Program-made: the position numbers and the translations under genes | NCBI GenBank assembly: GCA_947594855.1 | Contig: CANQEL010000002.1 | Location: 168,438-232,437 of the forward strand | DNA: 64,000 bases | Direction: 5' to 3' | DNA from: an uncultured Lachnospiraceae bacterium | GTDB lineage: Bacteria; Bacillota; Clostridia; Lachnospirales; Lachnospiraceae | Notes under the pieces: model-generated | Seen by the model: the letters and a program-made list of their open reading frames with translations, nothing else | Databases searched by the model: none | Told to the model about the DNA's origin: nothing | In this document: one piece after another, positions 48,642 through 56,587 of the stretch | How the letters are laid out: each line of letters begins with the position of its first letter | Numbering within the stretch: the stretch's first letter is position 1

Positions 48642-49966
48642 TGAATCTGTATGATATAATATATAATTTTTTCATGATGTTATCTATAGCTATAGAAATA
48701 TATCTTGTATTTGATTTCTTTAAGTCGTTTCATAAATTAAGACCGTTATTTGAAAAACGGGGTTCTGAACAGATTTTTGGTATAGCCGTATTTATAATAA
48801 GTACAGGCATACATCTTATGTACAACAATCTTTTTAATTGTATATGCACAATGACGCTTTATCTTCTTGTGGCAATTATACTTGTTGAAGGCAATAGCTG
48901 GGAAAAAGTTTTTCACTGGCTTTTGTTAATTCTGATATGTACAAGTACAGAAGTTGTTTTATGGTTCCTTATGGGAGTATCGGCAAAAGTTCCCGCGCAT
49001 TTAATGTATAAAAACAAAGCGGTAATGATTAGCTGTATGATTATTCTTAAAGCAATACAGTTTATGCTTCTTTTGGGAATAAAACATATATCCAGAATTA
49101 ATTCGCGAAAAATTACGGTAAAAATGTTTAATTTATTCATTATTATACCTGTAGTAACATTTTCAATAATGTTCGTAATTCCTTATGTCTATACTGCCAG
49201 GCCAAGGATGATAGGCAGGGATATATTGATGCTTTTGTCATATTTTTTGTTGTTAGTAGGTAATATATCATTGTTTTATGTGTTTACAAAATACAGTCAT
49301 TTTAAAGAAGAACAGGCGCTGCAGGAAATGAGCAGGGTAAAGTATGAAGAGAGGAAACAGAGATATGTTAAAACAAGGGAGTCTGATGAAACTTATAAAG
49401 AGCGTATGCATAATTTTAAGTACTATTTAAAACAGATACGTATATATCTTGATTCACAGGAGTATCAGAATATAGAGAAGATACTGGATGAACTGCAGGT
49501 AAGGGTACATAAACAGCATGAAGAAATGCTTTGCAGCAATAAATTCTTAAATGCGCTTTTAATTGATTTCAGGGGGAGTGCAGAAAAAACCGGAACAAAA
49601 ATAAAAATATTTGTAGAACCAGGATTTAATATTGAATACATAAAAGAAATTGATTTGACGGCAATACTGGGCAATCTTCTTGACAATGCGCTTGAAGCAG
49701 CAAAAAAATGTGAAGAGGGCAAAGTATATGTGGATTTGTATATGGAAAATAATGGAGACCTTACAGTATTCAGAATTGCTAATAATTATAATGGTGAAAT
49801 AAAGAAAAAAGGCGGCATGTTCATAACAACAAAAGAAGATGCTGAAATGCATGGAATCGGTATTAATAATGTCAACCGAATAGTCGGTAATTATAACGGA
49901 TATGTACAACAGGATTATGAGAATGGAATATATGTCACAACAGTTATATTACCTGTAATTGTATGA
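48641..49966 (+). CDS. Sensor histidine kinase, AgrC-like (GHKL)
   Basis: 441 aa. Six or seven membrane helices in the first 225 residues make the sensor, as in AgrC and related peptide-pheromone receptors. The dimerisation helix has the phospho-acceptor His in MHNFKYYLKQI (about 249). The ATPase domain has LTAILGNLLDNALEAAKKC (N box, about 343-361) and MHGIGINNVNRIVGNYNG (G box, about 405). It is co-translated with the response regulator (TGATG overlap). The signal is probably a peptide, but no peptide gene is visible within the window. Confidence 0.92.
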   Translation: MNLYDIIYNFFMMLSIAIEIYLVFDFFKSFHKLRPLFEKRGSEQIFGIAVFIISTGIHLMYNNLFNCICTMTLYLLVAIILVEGNSWEKVFHWLLLILICTSTEVVLWFLMGVSAKVPAHLMYKNKAVMISCMIILKAIQFMLLLGIKHISRINSRKITVKMFNLFIIIPVVTFSIMFVIPYVYTARPRMIGRDILMLLSYFLLLVGNISLFYVFTKYSHFKEEQALQEMSRVKYEERKQRYVKTRESDETYKERMHNFKYYLKQIRIYLDSQEYQNIEKILDELQVRVHKQHEEMLCSNKFLNALLIDFRGSAEKTGTKIKIFVEPGFNIEYIKEIDLTAILGNLLDNALEAAKKCEEGKVYVDLYMENNGDLTVFRIANNYNGEIKKKGGMFITTKEDAEMHGIGINNVNRIVGNYNGYVQQDYENGIYVTTVILPVIV

Positions 49967-50100
49967 TATATGCAAAAATCGGCCCTAAAAATGCAAAAAA
50001 CGTACCTTTAGTTGCAATTGTTAAAAAAATGATAAATAATATAAATATATTATAGATAATATCATATTGGTGGGATAATATAGTAAGATACGTAATATTG

Positions 50101-50289
50101 CTGTAGACACTACTATAAGAGTAAGACGGCCGGAGCAACTGGTAATTATATTTGTGTATTATGTTGGGTAGGAAAGTGATAATTCTTTCCGGCATCTGAC
50201 TCAGTTTACAGGGCTTTGTGGGAGGGCCTGATATTACGTATCAGCTTTTCTAATATGTATTTGTAAGTCTGCTTAGGGCAGATTTTTTT
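50101..50289 (+). ncRNA. Candidate structured RNA with its own terminator
   Basis: The 340-base gap after the kinase gene holds no convincing ORF but several consistent helices. CTGTAGAC (50101-50108) pairs with GTTTACAG (50204-50211). Inside, GAGT and CCGG elements (50119-50133) pair with CCGGC and ACTC (50189-50202), and CAAC-GTAAT (50136-50146) pairs with ATTATGTTG (50158-50166). GGAAAG/CTTTCC (50171-50190) forms a competing hairpin. Downstream come a perfect hairpin CTGATA-TTACG-TATCAG (50228-50244) and an end hairpin AAGTCTGC/GCAGATTT with a run of seven T. It matches no riboswitch or housekeeping RNA that I can recognise. A possible -10 (GATAATAT, near 50074) precedes it; the 5' end is not fixed. 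Confidence 0.5.
50268..50289 (+). terminator. Terminator of the candidate structured RNA
   Basis: TCTGC (50268-50272) pairs with GCAGA (50278-50282), extended by a G-T and A-T pairs, with a short loop and seven T after it. Confidence 0.7.
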
Positions 50290-50307
50290 GTTATTTGTTA
50301 TAAGCAG

Positions 50308-50502
50308 ATGTTTGAGAATGATGTAAAAAATATGGTATTCAAATTTCCCGTAATTAAAACATATGAGGAGTTCAATCAAAGGCGGTGCAGTACGGAGTTG
50401 GCTACAGTCGAAGAAAGAGATAAACTAGCAAATGAAGAAATGAGGCAAGTGTATTTGTGGTGGGATGAGGAAGAAAACAAAGTCATTTGTCTTATAATTT
50501 AA
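50308..50502 (+). CDS. Small hypothetical protein, perhaps a gene remnant
   Basis: 64 codons from ATG 50308. There is no ribosome binding site; the bases before it are the T-run of a terminator and its exit. The peptide is acidic at the end (NEEMRQVYLWWDEEENKVICLII) and shows no family I know. The reading frame stays open upstream into the terminator, which suggests the 3' piece of an older gene whose front was lost. It lies just before the toxin-antitoxin locus. Confidence 0.3.
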   Translation: MFENDVKNMVFKFPVIKTYEEFNQRRCSTELATVEERDKLANEEMRQVYLWWDEEENKVICLII

Positions 50503-50563
50503 TTATAATATATAGCGGAAATATTAAAATGATGGTATAATAAAAATATAAGAGGGTGCAAGA

Positions 50564-50659
50564 ATAGCATATACAGAAGCACGAAAAAGAGGAGTAAGCA
50601 TGACACAATTTATTATCAGTGGAGTTGATGAAAAGATAGAAAGAGAGGTAAGAAAATGA
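50564..50659 (+). other. Remnant of a MAYTEARK-type small gene with a short ORF before the antitoxin
   Basis: Read from ATA 50564, the frame gives AYTEARKRGVS after a GAGGGTGCAAGA leader, which matches the common clostridial small protein starting MAYTEARKK, but with ATG changed to ATA. In the same frame, ATG 50600 with GAGGAG upstream opens a 19-codon ORF (MTQFIISGVDEKIEREVRK) whose stop overlaps the antitoxin start (ATGA). It may now act only to couple translation. Confidence 0.35.
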
Positions 50660-50877
50660 GCAATAAAGAAAGAATTATAGAATTACTGGACAATCTACCA
50701 GATTATAAAATAGGTTATGTATTGGCATATGTACAGGGAGTGGCAGCAGACGAGGAGGCAGATGATATTTTTTGTCAGAGAATGATAGAAGATTATGAAA
50801 ATGATTTGGATCCCGAAAAGGATAAAGGCTATACATTGGAGGAGTGTAAAAAAGAATGGGGGATGATTGATGTATAA
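50656..50877 (+). CDS. Probable antitoxin of a RelE/ParE-type toxin-antitoxin pair
   Basis: 73 aa, acidic. The N-terminal part (NKERIIELLDNLPDYKIGYVLAYVQGVAADEEAD) is helical and the tail (DDIFCQRMIEDYENDLDPEKDKGYTLEECKKEWG) is charged and probably wraps the toxin. GAGAGG precedes the ATG. No standard RelB or Phd signature is obvious; the assignment rests on size, acidity and the eight-base overlap with a clear RelE-family toxin gene. Confidence 0.75.
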   Translation: MSNKERIIELLDNLPDYKIGYVLAYVQGVAADEEADDIFCQRMIEDYENDLDPEKDKGYTLEECKKEWGMIDV

Positions 50878-51121
50878 AATAATCATCAAAAAGCGAGCAA
50901 AGAAATTTGTTGACAAGCTTCCTAAAAATGAACGTATCAGAGTAGTAAAAGCTATTGAATCGCTTCCTAATGGCGAAGATATAAAAAAATTAAAAGGACA
51001 TAAAGATTTGTTTCGTTTAAGAGTGGGAGATTACAGAATAATATACATGGTTGATAATGGAAAATTGATTGTATATGTGATAGATATAGACAGTAGGGGA
51101 AATGTATATAAAAGGTATTAG
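50870..51121 (+). CDS. RelE/ParE family toxin
   Basis: 83 aa from ATG 50870. IIKKRAKKFVDKLPKNERIRVVKAIESLPNGEDIKKLKGHKDLFRLRVGDYRIIYMVDNGKLIVYVIDIDSRGNVYKRY as a whole, read in its short pieces, has the RelE marks: LKGHKDLFRLRVGDYRIIY, then the final basic strand ending YKRY. RelE toxins cut mRNA on the ribosome, ParE toxins poison gyrase; the RVGDYRIIY type with conserved Arg favours RelE. Its GGGGGA ribosome site lies inside the antitoxin gene, ensuring paired translation. Confidence 0.88.
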   Translation: MYKIIIKKRAKKFVDKLPKNERIRVVKAIESLPNGEDIKKLKGHKDLFRLRVGDYRIIYMVDNGKLIVYVIDIDSRGNVYKRY

Positions 51122-51167
51122 AATATCAGGATTGGGTAAAGAAAAGAATTATTATTTTTAAAACACA

Positions 51168-51210
51168 AGCCCTGCAATCCAATGGAGTAAATCACAGGAT
51201 TGCAGGACTT
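51168..51210. terminator. Two-way terminator between toxin gene and EF-G-like gene
   Basis: CCCTGCAATCC (51170-51180) pairs with GGATTGCAGGA (51197-51207) around 16 bases, with CTTTTAATTTT on one side and an A/T run on the other. It can end transcripts from both directions. Confidence 0.85.
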
Positions 51211-51224
51211 TTAATTTTGCTTAT

Positions 51225-53315
51225 TTATGCTTCATCATTATTGGCTTTGGAAGCACGCGCGGCAACTTCTTTTGCCTGTACATCAGGAGGAGCCTGTTCA
51301 TATCTCGCAAATGTATAAGAATATGTGCCGCCTCCACCGGTAATTGAGCGTAAAACAGTATTGTAACCGTAGAGTTCCATATAAGGAATATCAGCAAGAA
51401 TTTCCTGGTTGCCTTTATCGTCAGGATTCATGCCAAGTATACGGGCGCGACGTTTGTTCAGATCTCCCATTATATCTCCGGTATATTTGTCAGGGGCTGA
51501 TACTTTGAGTGAAGCTATTGGTTCCAGAAGAACAGGTTCTGCTTTCATAAAACCGTCTTTAAATGCCTGTACCGCGGCAACTTTAAATGCCATTTCGGAG
51601 GAATCAACAGCGTGATAGGAACCGTCATATAATACAGCTTTAACTCCTACAACAGGATATGAAGCCAAAGGTCCGCTAAGTACTGATTCCTGAATACCTT
51701 TCTCGACTGCAGGAAAGTAATTTTTAGGGACTGCGCCGCCTACTACGCATTGTTCAAATACATATGGTGATTCCAAATCGCCCGATGGCTCAAATTTCAT
51801 TTTTACATGACCATATTGTCCATGACCGCCGGTCTGTTTCTTATACTTGTATTCAACATCAGATTTTTTAAGTATAGTTTCACGAAAAGCAATCTTTGGT
51901 TTTTTGATTTCAATTTCAACTTTATATTTGTTTAAAAGCTTTGCAGCCACGATTTCCAAATGCTGGTCGCCCATACCATAAAGAAGTGTCTGACCGTTTT
52001 CAATATCATTTTCAACCTTAAGTGTCAGATCTTCCTGCATTAACTTCTGAAGTGCCTGTGAAACTTTCTCTTCATCACCTTTCTTTTTTACGCTGTACCT
52101 TTTATATGTATATGGAGTTGAAATGCCGGTACGTATATACAAAATAGGATTTTTTAAAGTAGAAAGTGAATCTGTTGTTGCTACAGACGTAAGCTTTGCA
52201 AGTGCGCCGATATCGCCTGCATGAAGTTCTTTTACTTCTTCAAATTTGTTGCCGCACAGCACATAAAGTCTGCCTATCTTTTCTTCTGTATCTTTGTGAT
52301 GATTGTACAGAATATCATCTGTTTTCAGTACACCTGAATTTATTTTTATTAAAGAGTATTTTCCTATAAACGGGTCGGCGATGGTTTTCCATACATACGC
52401 AGATTTAGGTTTTGAAAAATCATAGTCTGCATTAAATATCTCGTTAGACTTGGCGTTAATTCCGGAACAGCTGCGTTTTTCAGGGCTTGGCAGATATTTT
52501 ATTATATCGACCATAAGCGTATATATGCCTCGCGCCAATGTGTTGGAGCCCATAAGCACAGGTACGATGCTACATTCCGCAACGTTTAATCGCAGTGCCT
52601 GTCTGATTTCATCTTCCGAGAATTCATCACCGTTGAAATAACGTTCAAGAAAATCTTCATTTGTCTCAGCAACGGCTTCCATAAGAGCAGTTCTGCAGAT
52701 ATCCAGATTTTCCAGTGAATATTCGGGTATATCCATCTTTTCAACGGTTCCATGCTGGGTCCATCTCTTTGCACGCTGCTGCAGTACGTTTACGTATCCG
52801 ACAAATTCCTTGTTCTCACGGACAGGGAGATGGAATGGTGCAATACATTTGCCATACATATCCTCCAAATCCTGTACAACTTGTCTGTAACTAGCGTTAT
52901 CATTATCCATATTTGTTACAAATATTATGCGGGGGAGCTTATATTTTTCACAAATCTCCCATGCTTTTTTGGTGCCGACTTCAATGCCGTTCTTGCCTGA
53001 TACTACAATAATAGCGGCATCTGCAACCGCGGCTGCTTCCTCAACTTCGCCAACAAAATCAAACAGTCCCGGCGTGTCTAAGATATTGACTTTCGTGTCA
53101 CCCCAAATGATCGGAATCACAGAGGTGTTAATAGAAAAATGGCGCTTGATTTCTTCCTTGTCGTAATCGCTTATGGTATTGCCGTCCGTAACTTTACCCA
53201 TACGCGTCGTCATATCTGCAAGATATGCCATTGCTTCTACAAGACTTGTTTTACCTGCTCCGCTGTGGCCGAGCAATACTACATTTCTAATTTTGTCCGT
53301 AGTGTAAATATTCAT
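51225..53315 (-). CDS. EF-G-like translational GTPase (FusA2 type)
   Basis: 696 aa from ATG 53315, which has GGAGG five to six bases upstream. All EF-G domains are present: G1 GHSGAGKTSL (about 16-25), G3 DTPGLFDF (about 82), G4 NMDN in VTNMDNDNA (about 135), domain II, and domains III to V (GMGDQHLEI about 435, GHGQYGHVKMKFEP about 484). G1 lacks the GHIDAGKTT form of housekeeping EF-G, and G3 has GLFDF in place of GHVDF. Such EF-G-like proteins are common second copies in Clostridia; they may act in translocation under stress or be idle on ribosomes. Housekeeping fusA should be with rpsL/rpsG elsewhere. The gene is alone between a terminator and the broken rhuM. Confidence 0.92.
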   Translation of the reverse strand: MNIYTTDKIRNVVLLGHSGAGKTSLVEAMAYLADMTTRMGKVTDGNTISDYDKEEIKRHFSINTSVIPIIWGDTKVNILDTPGLFDFVGEVEEAAAVADAAIIVVSGKNGIEVGTKKAWEICEKYKLPRIIFVTNMDNDNASYRQVVQDLEDMYGKCIAPFHLPVRENKEFVGYVNVLQQRAKRWTQHGTVEKMDIPEYSLENLDICRTALMEAVAETNEDFLERYFNGDEFSEDEIRQALRLNVAECSIVPVLMGSNTLARGIYTLMVDIIKYLPSPEKRSCSGINAKSNEIFNADYDFSKPKSAYVWKTIADPFIGKYSLIKINSGVLKTDDILYNHHKDTEEKIGRLYVLCGNKFEEVKELHAGDIGALAKLTSVATTDSLSTLKNPILYIRTGISTPYTYKRYSVKKKGDEEKVSQALQKLMQEDLTLKVENDIENGQTLLYGMGDQHLEIVAAKLLNKYKVEIEIKKPKIAFRETILKKSDVEYKYKKQTGGHGQYGHVKMKFEPSGDLESPYVFEQCVVGGAVPKNYFPAVEKGIQESVLSGPLASYPVVGVKAVLYDGSYHAVDSSEMAFKVAAVQAFKDGFMKAEPVLLEPIASLKVSAPDKYTGDIMGDLNKRRARILGMNPDDKGNQEILADIPYMELYGYNTVLRSITGGGGTYSYTFARYEQAPPDVQAKEVAARASKANNDEA

Positions 53316-53437
53316 GATGACCTCCTTCTGCATTAATATGCCGTTATTTATATAACTTTATTGTACAGCAACAAAAGGAGATATGCAATTGATTTCTAAC
53401 CTGTAATCATATATAATTTTTATAGAAATTTATTGAA

Positions 53438-54395
53438 ATGGTTACAGACGGAGAGACGATAAAGGATTTGGATTACACAGAAAGCAATGGCTGAATTATT
53501 TGGCATTGATAAATCCGGCGTCAGCAGACATCTTACAAAAATTTTTGAGACAGGTGAATTAAAGGAAGAAGTGGTTGTTGCAAAAATTGCAACAACCACT
53601 CAGCATGGTGCTGTAGAGGGAAAAACACAAACGAAAGACATTAATTATTATAATTTGGATGCTATTATTTCGGTAGGTTATCGGGTAAATTCTATTAAGG
53701 CAACACAATTTCGCATTTGGGCAACAAATGTTCTAAAAGAGTACATAATAAAGGGATTTGTAATGGATGATGAACGTCTGAAACTTGCAAAAACTGCTTT
53801 TGCCAAGGATTATTTTAGAGAATTACTGGAAAGAATCCGTTCAATACGTGCCAGTTAACGCAGAGTCTGGCAGCAGATAACAGATATTTTTGCAGAGTGC
53901 AGCATTGATTATAACAAAGATTCTGGAGTTACCCATCATTTTTATGCCACTGTACAGAATAAGTTCCACTATGCCATTACTGGTAAAACTGCGTCAGAAA
54001 TTGTGTATGAATCTGCCGACCATACCAAAGAACATATGGGATTAACCACTTGGAAATATGCACCAGATGGCCGTATTCTAAAATCTGATACTCCTATTGC
54101 AAAGAATTATCTGGATGAAAAACAAATCCGACAGCTTGAGCGGGCTGTATCTGGTTATTTTGACTATATTGAGGATTTGATTGAACGTGAAAATGCTTTT
54201 ACCATGCAGGAATTTTCTGACAGTATAAATGCATTTCTTGAATTCAGAAAATACGATATTTTAAAAGATAATGGGAGGGTTTCGCGCCAGCAGGCATTAG
54301 AAAAGGCATATGGAGAATATGACATTTATAATAAACTCCAGCCAATAGAATCGGACTTTGACAGGATAATTGAGAAAACACAGACCGAAATGTAA
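53438..54395 (+). pseudogene. Broken RhuM family protein gene
   Basis: The RhuM (virulence RhuM) family is about 330-340 aa and occurs on genomic islands; its function is unclear. Two pieces lie in one frame: 53487-53858 (MAELFGIDKSGVSRHLTKIF, then GYRVNSIKATQFRIWAT) and 54003-54395 (SADHTKEHMGLTTWK and the following helices). A single TAA at 53856-53858 splits them; the bases between read through as RRVWQQITDIFAECSIDYN. At the front, MVTDGETIK from ATG 53438 is in another frame from RIWITQKAMAELFG, so a small deletion or shift has also occurred. No functional protein is expected unless the stop is read through. Confidence 0.85.
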
Positions 54396-54630
54396 AAAAA
54401 GACAAAAATTTCTCGGTAAAAACGGCTATTTATATCCGCAGGCTTTTTGATAAATATTGAACCTGTAGCCGGTTATGGAAAAGGAAAGTATAGATTTAAA
54501 AAATAATAATCTGTTGTTATGTTTATGGGTTATTTATAAAAAATTTAGTCGCTTTATGGCGATTATGGTATAATAAAATTATACATAGATAATAGTTCGA
54601 ATAATGAAAAATGTGAAAAAGTTGGGAATC
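54396..54630. other. Non-coding stretch between decayed genes
   Basis: No ORF or RNA seen. Near 54416-54455 a frame reads KTAIYIRRLFDKY before a stop, faintly like the first strand of serine recombinases. A TATAAT with AT-rich flanks lies near 54570. Confidence 0.3.
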
Positions 54631-54876
54631 ATGCTGACATATGAGATTTAGGAATTAAAAGAGCATTTTGTAGAGAAGATTATGCCTGTTTAAATATATT
54701 TGTTTGGTTCTTATGCAAACGATACTTATACAGATGAAAGTGACTTGATTTTTGTATTGCAATGCAAGATGGCGTATCATGTATCGCATGATGAATTGTT
54801 TGATATTGAATTTGAAATTAATATTAGGGAGACAAATATTATATTCAAGCAGATTTCAGATCGAAGGAAGAAATAA
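54631..54876 (+). pseudogene. Decayed MNT-type nucleotidyltransferase gene
   Basis: Read in one frame from ATG 54631, this encodes MLTYEI-stop-ELKEHFVEKIMPV-stop-IYLFGSYANDTYTDESDL and then about 40 more residues to the end. LFGSYA...DESDL is the catalytic GS-x10-DxD region of minimal nucleotidyltransferases, here with one Asp step lost. Two in-frame stops (54649-54651, 54691-54693) make it a pseudogene. Such genes usually pair with HEPN partners as toxin-antitoxin modules; no partner remains. Confidence 0.7.
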
Positions 54877-54904
54877 TTAAAAGACATTAAGGAGATTTAA
54901 TATA

Positions 54905-55039
54905 ATGCAATTACAAAATATGCTATGTAACAATAAAAAATTAATGGAGGAATGGAACTACAATAGAAATATTCTAAATCCTAATGATTTGGTTTGTGGA
55001 AGTCATAAAAAAGTATGGTGGAAATGCAAAAATGGTTAG
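54905..55039 (+). pseudogene. Fragment of a zinc-ribbon (treble-clef) domain protein
   Basis: 44 codons from ATG 54905, with GGAG ahead: MQLQNMLCNNKKLMEEWNYN, then NPNDLVCGSHKKVWWKCKNG and a stop. EWNYNRN..NP.DL..GSHKKVWWKC is the start of the repeated zinc-ribbon found in phage and mobile-element proteins. The second Cys pair and all downstream repeats are missing, so only the front survives. Confidence 0.65.
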
Positions 55040-55077
55040 ATGTTCAAATTATGAAATTTTACAAAATTTAACACATT

Positions 55078-55254
55078 ATGTTAATTTGGAAGGAATCAAA
55101 TGGTATAGCACCGAAAAAAGTTACTGTCAAGATGAACAAAGCAATGCTTGATTGGGTGAAAGATTTAACAGATTGTCTTAAGATCTGGATTGATAAAAAA
55201 GATTTTTTAATTGAATTCAAAATCATCTCTTTCTTTTGTATCAGTTTTATTTAA
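55078..55254 (+). other. Short ORF of uncertain status
   Basis: 58 codons, ATG 55078 to TAA 55254, lysine-rich (MNKAMLDWVKDLTDCLKIWI in the middle). No ribosome binding site and no family recognised. Its frame lies inside the decayed zone, so it is probably another fragment. Confidence 0.2.
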
Positions 55255-55304
55255 ATTAATAGATTTATTATTCATAAGGAAGTTATAATTTTCATTATAA
55301 AATG

Positions 55305-55331
55305 CCGTTTGCCTTGTGCAAGCGGTTTTTT
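55305..55331 (+). terminator. Terminator in the decayed zone
   Basis: CCGTTTGC (55305-55312) pairs with GCAAGCGG (55318-55325), one G-T wobble, followed by six T. Confidence 0.75.
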
Positions 55332-55513
55332 CATGTTTGATTTTACAAATTACAATCAATTGCGGGTAATGGTAAGTTTTGAAATTGTATGATATTTTAA
55401 TAGGAATAATTAAAAAAATTTGAATGATGTCTGTCAATTTTTCGTCTTAATAAATAAGAGGATATCTTCTTGAACCAAATGGTTAAAATTTATTTCCGGA
55501 GAGGAGAAGAAGA

Positions 55514-55922
55514 ATGTATACGGATGAATCAATTGTCGATTTGTTTTGGAAAAGAAAACGGCATAAATCTATTACACAAAAAATACGGACATAATCTTAC
55601 GCACATATCTTACCGTATTTTAAATAATATGTCTGATGCAGAGAAATGTGTCAATGATACATATCTGCGTACATGGAACTCGATTCCAAAAGCGAGGCCT
55701 GGCTCATTGCTTGCATATACAGGAAGAATCATTCGCAACTTGTCGATTGACCGGTTGAAGAAAAAAATGAGTCATAAAAGAGAATGTGATAATTTTTTGC
55801 TCATTTTGTCTGAACTGGATGATTGCATTGCTTCCGGGGAGAGTCTGGAGACAGCTGTGGAATATAAGGAACTGTCGCATGATATATCTGTATTTTTGCT
55901 GGCATCTGGCTCACAAACATGA
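55514..55922 (+). pseudogene. Broken ECF sigma factor gene
   Basis: GGAGAAGAAGA and ATG 55514 open MYTDESIVDLFWKRKR, the typical start of a large clostridial ECF sigma family. After about 12 codons the match jumps to another frame, which gives NGINLLHKKYGHNLTHISYRI, NMSDAEKCVNDTYLRTWNSIP and LLAYTGRIIRNLSIDRLKKK, that is region 2 of the same family. Region 4 is missing: after VEYKELSHDISVF the sequence turns into SGSQT and a stop. So it has both a frameshift (near 55550) and a lost 3' part. Confidence 0.75.
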
Positions 55923-55933
55923 GGAAAATGCAA

Positions 55934-56482
55934 ATGAGTGACACGAAAAACCAAGTGGTACAGATAGTCGAACCTAATCCGACAGAAGAGCCAATTGAGG
56001 GAAAAAATAGTGAGAAAGAAGAAGGCCGCATTGTCATAAACAAAGTGGAACCGAAATTTGCCAATAAAAAATTGGGTGGAAAGCTGAAACAGGTTTCAGA
56101 AAAACAGTGGGAGGAACGATTTGGCACCGAGGATTTCCTGAAAGGACACAAAAAAGAATATGAGTTTAGTTTCTCGAAAAAAAATGAAATTTTATATGGA
56201 ACCGTAAGTATTGAGGTGCCAGGTTATGGAACTAAAAAGTTCAGGCTTCATAACAGAGAGATGTTAGAGGGTCAGTATGAGAAATTGAAAAAAAGCCGGA
56301 TAGGGGGTACAGAGATTGCGGCGTGTCGGCTAACCGGCGGAGATGGGGATGGTTCTTTTGCTGCAATAGTGGAAGAGAGTCAAGCTGTATACTCATTGGA
56401 AACATACACAAATGAAATCAAAACAAAAGAACAGTTTATCTCGTTATTAAAATTGATTTTTGAAAAACAGGAGGACAACTAA
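55934..56482 (+). CDS. Hypothetical protein, probably the outer part of a lost anti-sigma-like gene
   Basis: 182 aa from ATG 55934, with GAGG nine bases upstream; ATG 55919 gives five more residues. The protein has a Glu/Pro-rich start (VEPNPTEEPIEGKNSEKEE) and a beta-rich body ending AAIVEESQAVYSLETYTN..TKEQFISLLKLIF, which resembles the outside domain of DUF4367-like sigma-linked membrane proteins. No zinc finger, signal peptide or membrane helix precedes it. With the truncated sigma gene directly before it, I infer that one deletion removed sigma region 4 and the anti-sigma front. Whether it is still expressed is unknown. Confidence 0.5.
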   Translation: MSDTKNQVVQIVEPNPTEEPIEGKNSEKEEGRIVINKVEPKFANKKLGGKLKQVSEKQWEERFGTEDFLKGHKKEYEFSFSKKNEILYGTVSIEVPGYGTKKFRLHNREMLEGQYEKLKKSRIGGTEIAACRLTGGDGDGSFAAIVEESQAVYSLETYTNEIKTKEQFISLLKLIFEKQEDN

Positions 56483-56494
56483 AAGAATAATACA

Positions 56495-56506
56495 GAACTA
56501 ATGTTC
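56495..56506. promoter_or_regulatory. LexA/DinR SOS box upstream of uvrB
   Basis: GAACTAATGTTC is a perfect match to the Gram-positive LexA core GAAC-N4-GTTC. It lies 34 bp ahead of a TATAAT (56540-56545) and about 80 bp ahead of the uvrB start. uvrB and uvrA are classical SOS genes. Confidence 0.8.
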
Positions 56507-56539
56507 GCAAAACACCTATACAAATTAAAATATATATGT

Positions 56540-56545
56540 TATAAT
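56540..56545 (+). promoter_or_regulatory. Likely -10 box of the uvrBA promoter
   Basis: A perfect TATAAT. No good -35 is found 17 bp upstream. Confidence 0.45.
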
Positions 56546-56587
56546 GAGGTCTGGTTTTATTATAACTTTTGGAGGTGGATTACCCCT

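Noticed and set aside
50101..50289. Known riboswitch (TPP, SAM, lysine, purine, cobalamin, glycine, c-di-GMP, T-box) for the structured RNA
   Set aside because: None of their conserved core strings is present, and no gene that would be controlled follows in the usual way.
54416..54455. Possible serine recombinase start (KTAIYIRR)
   Set aside because: Only about a dozen codons match; no catalytic Ser or further domain is found.
55207..55437. Minus-strand ORF of 76 codons in the decayed zone
   Set aside because: It crosses a terminator hairpin, has no ribosome site and no recognisable family.
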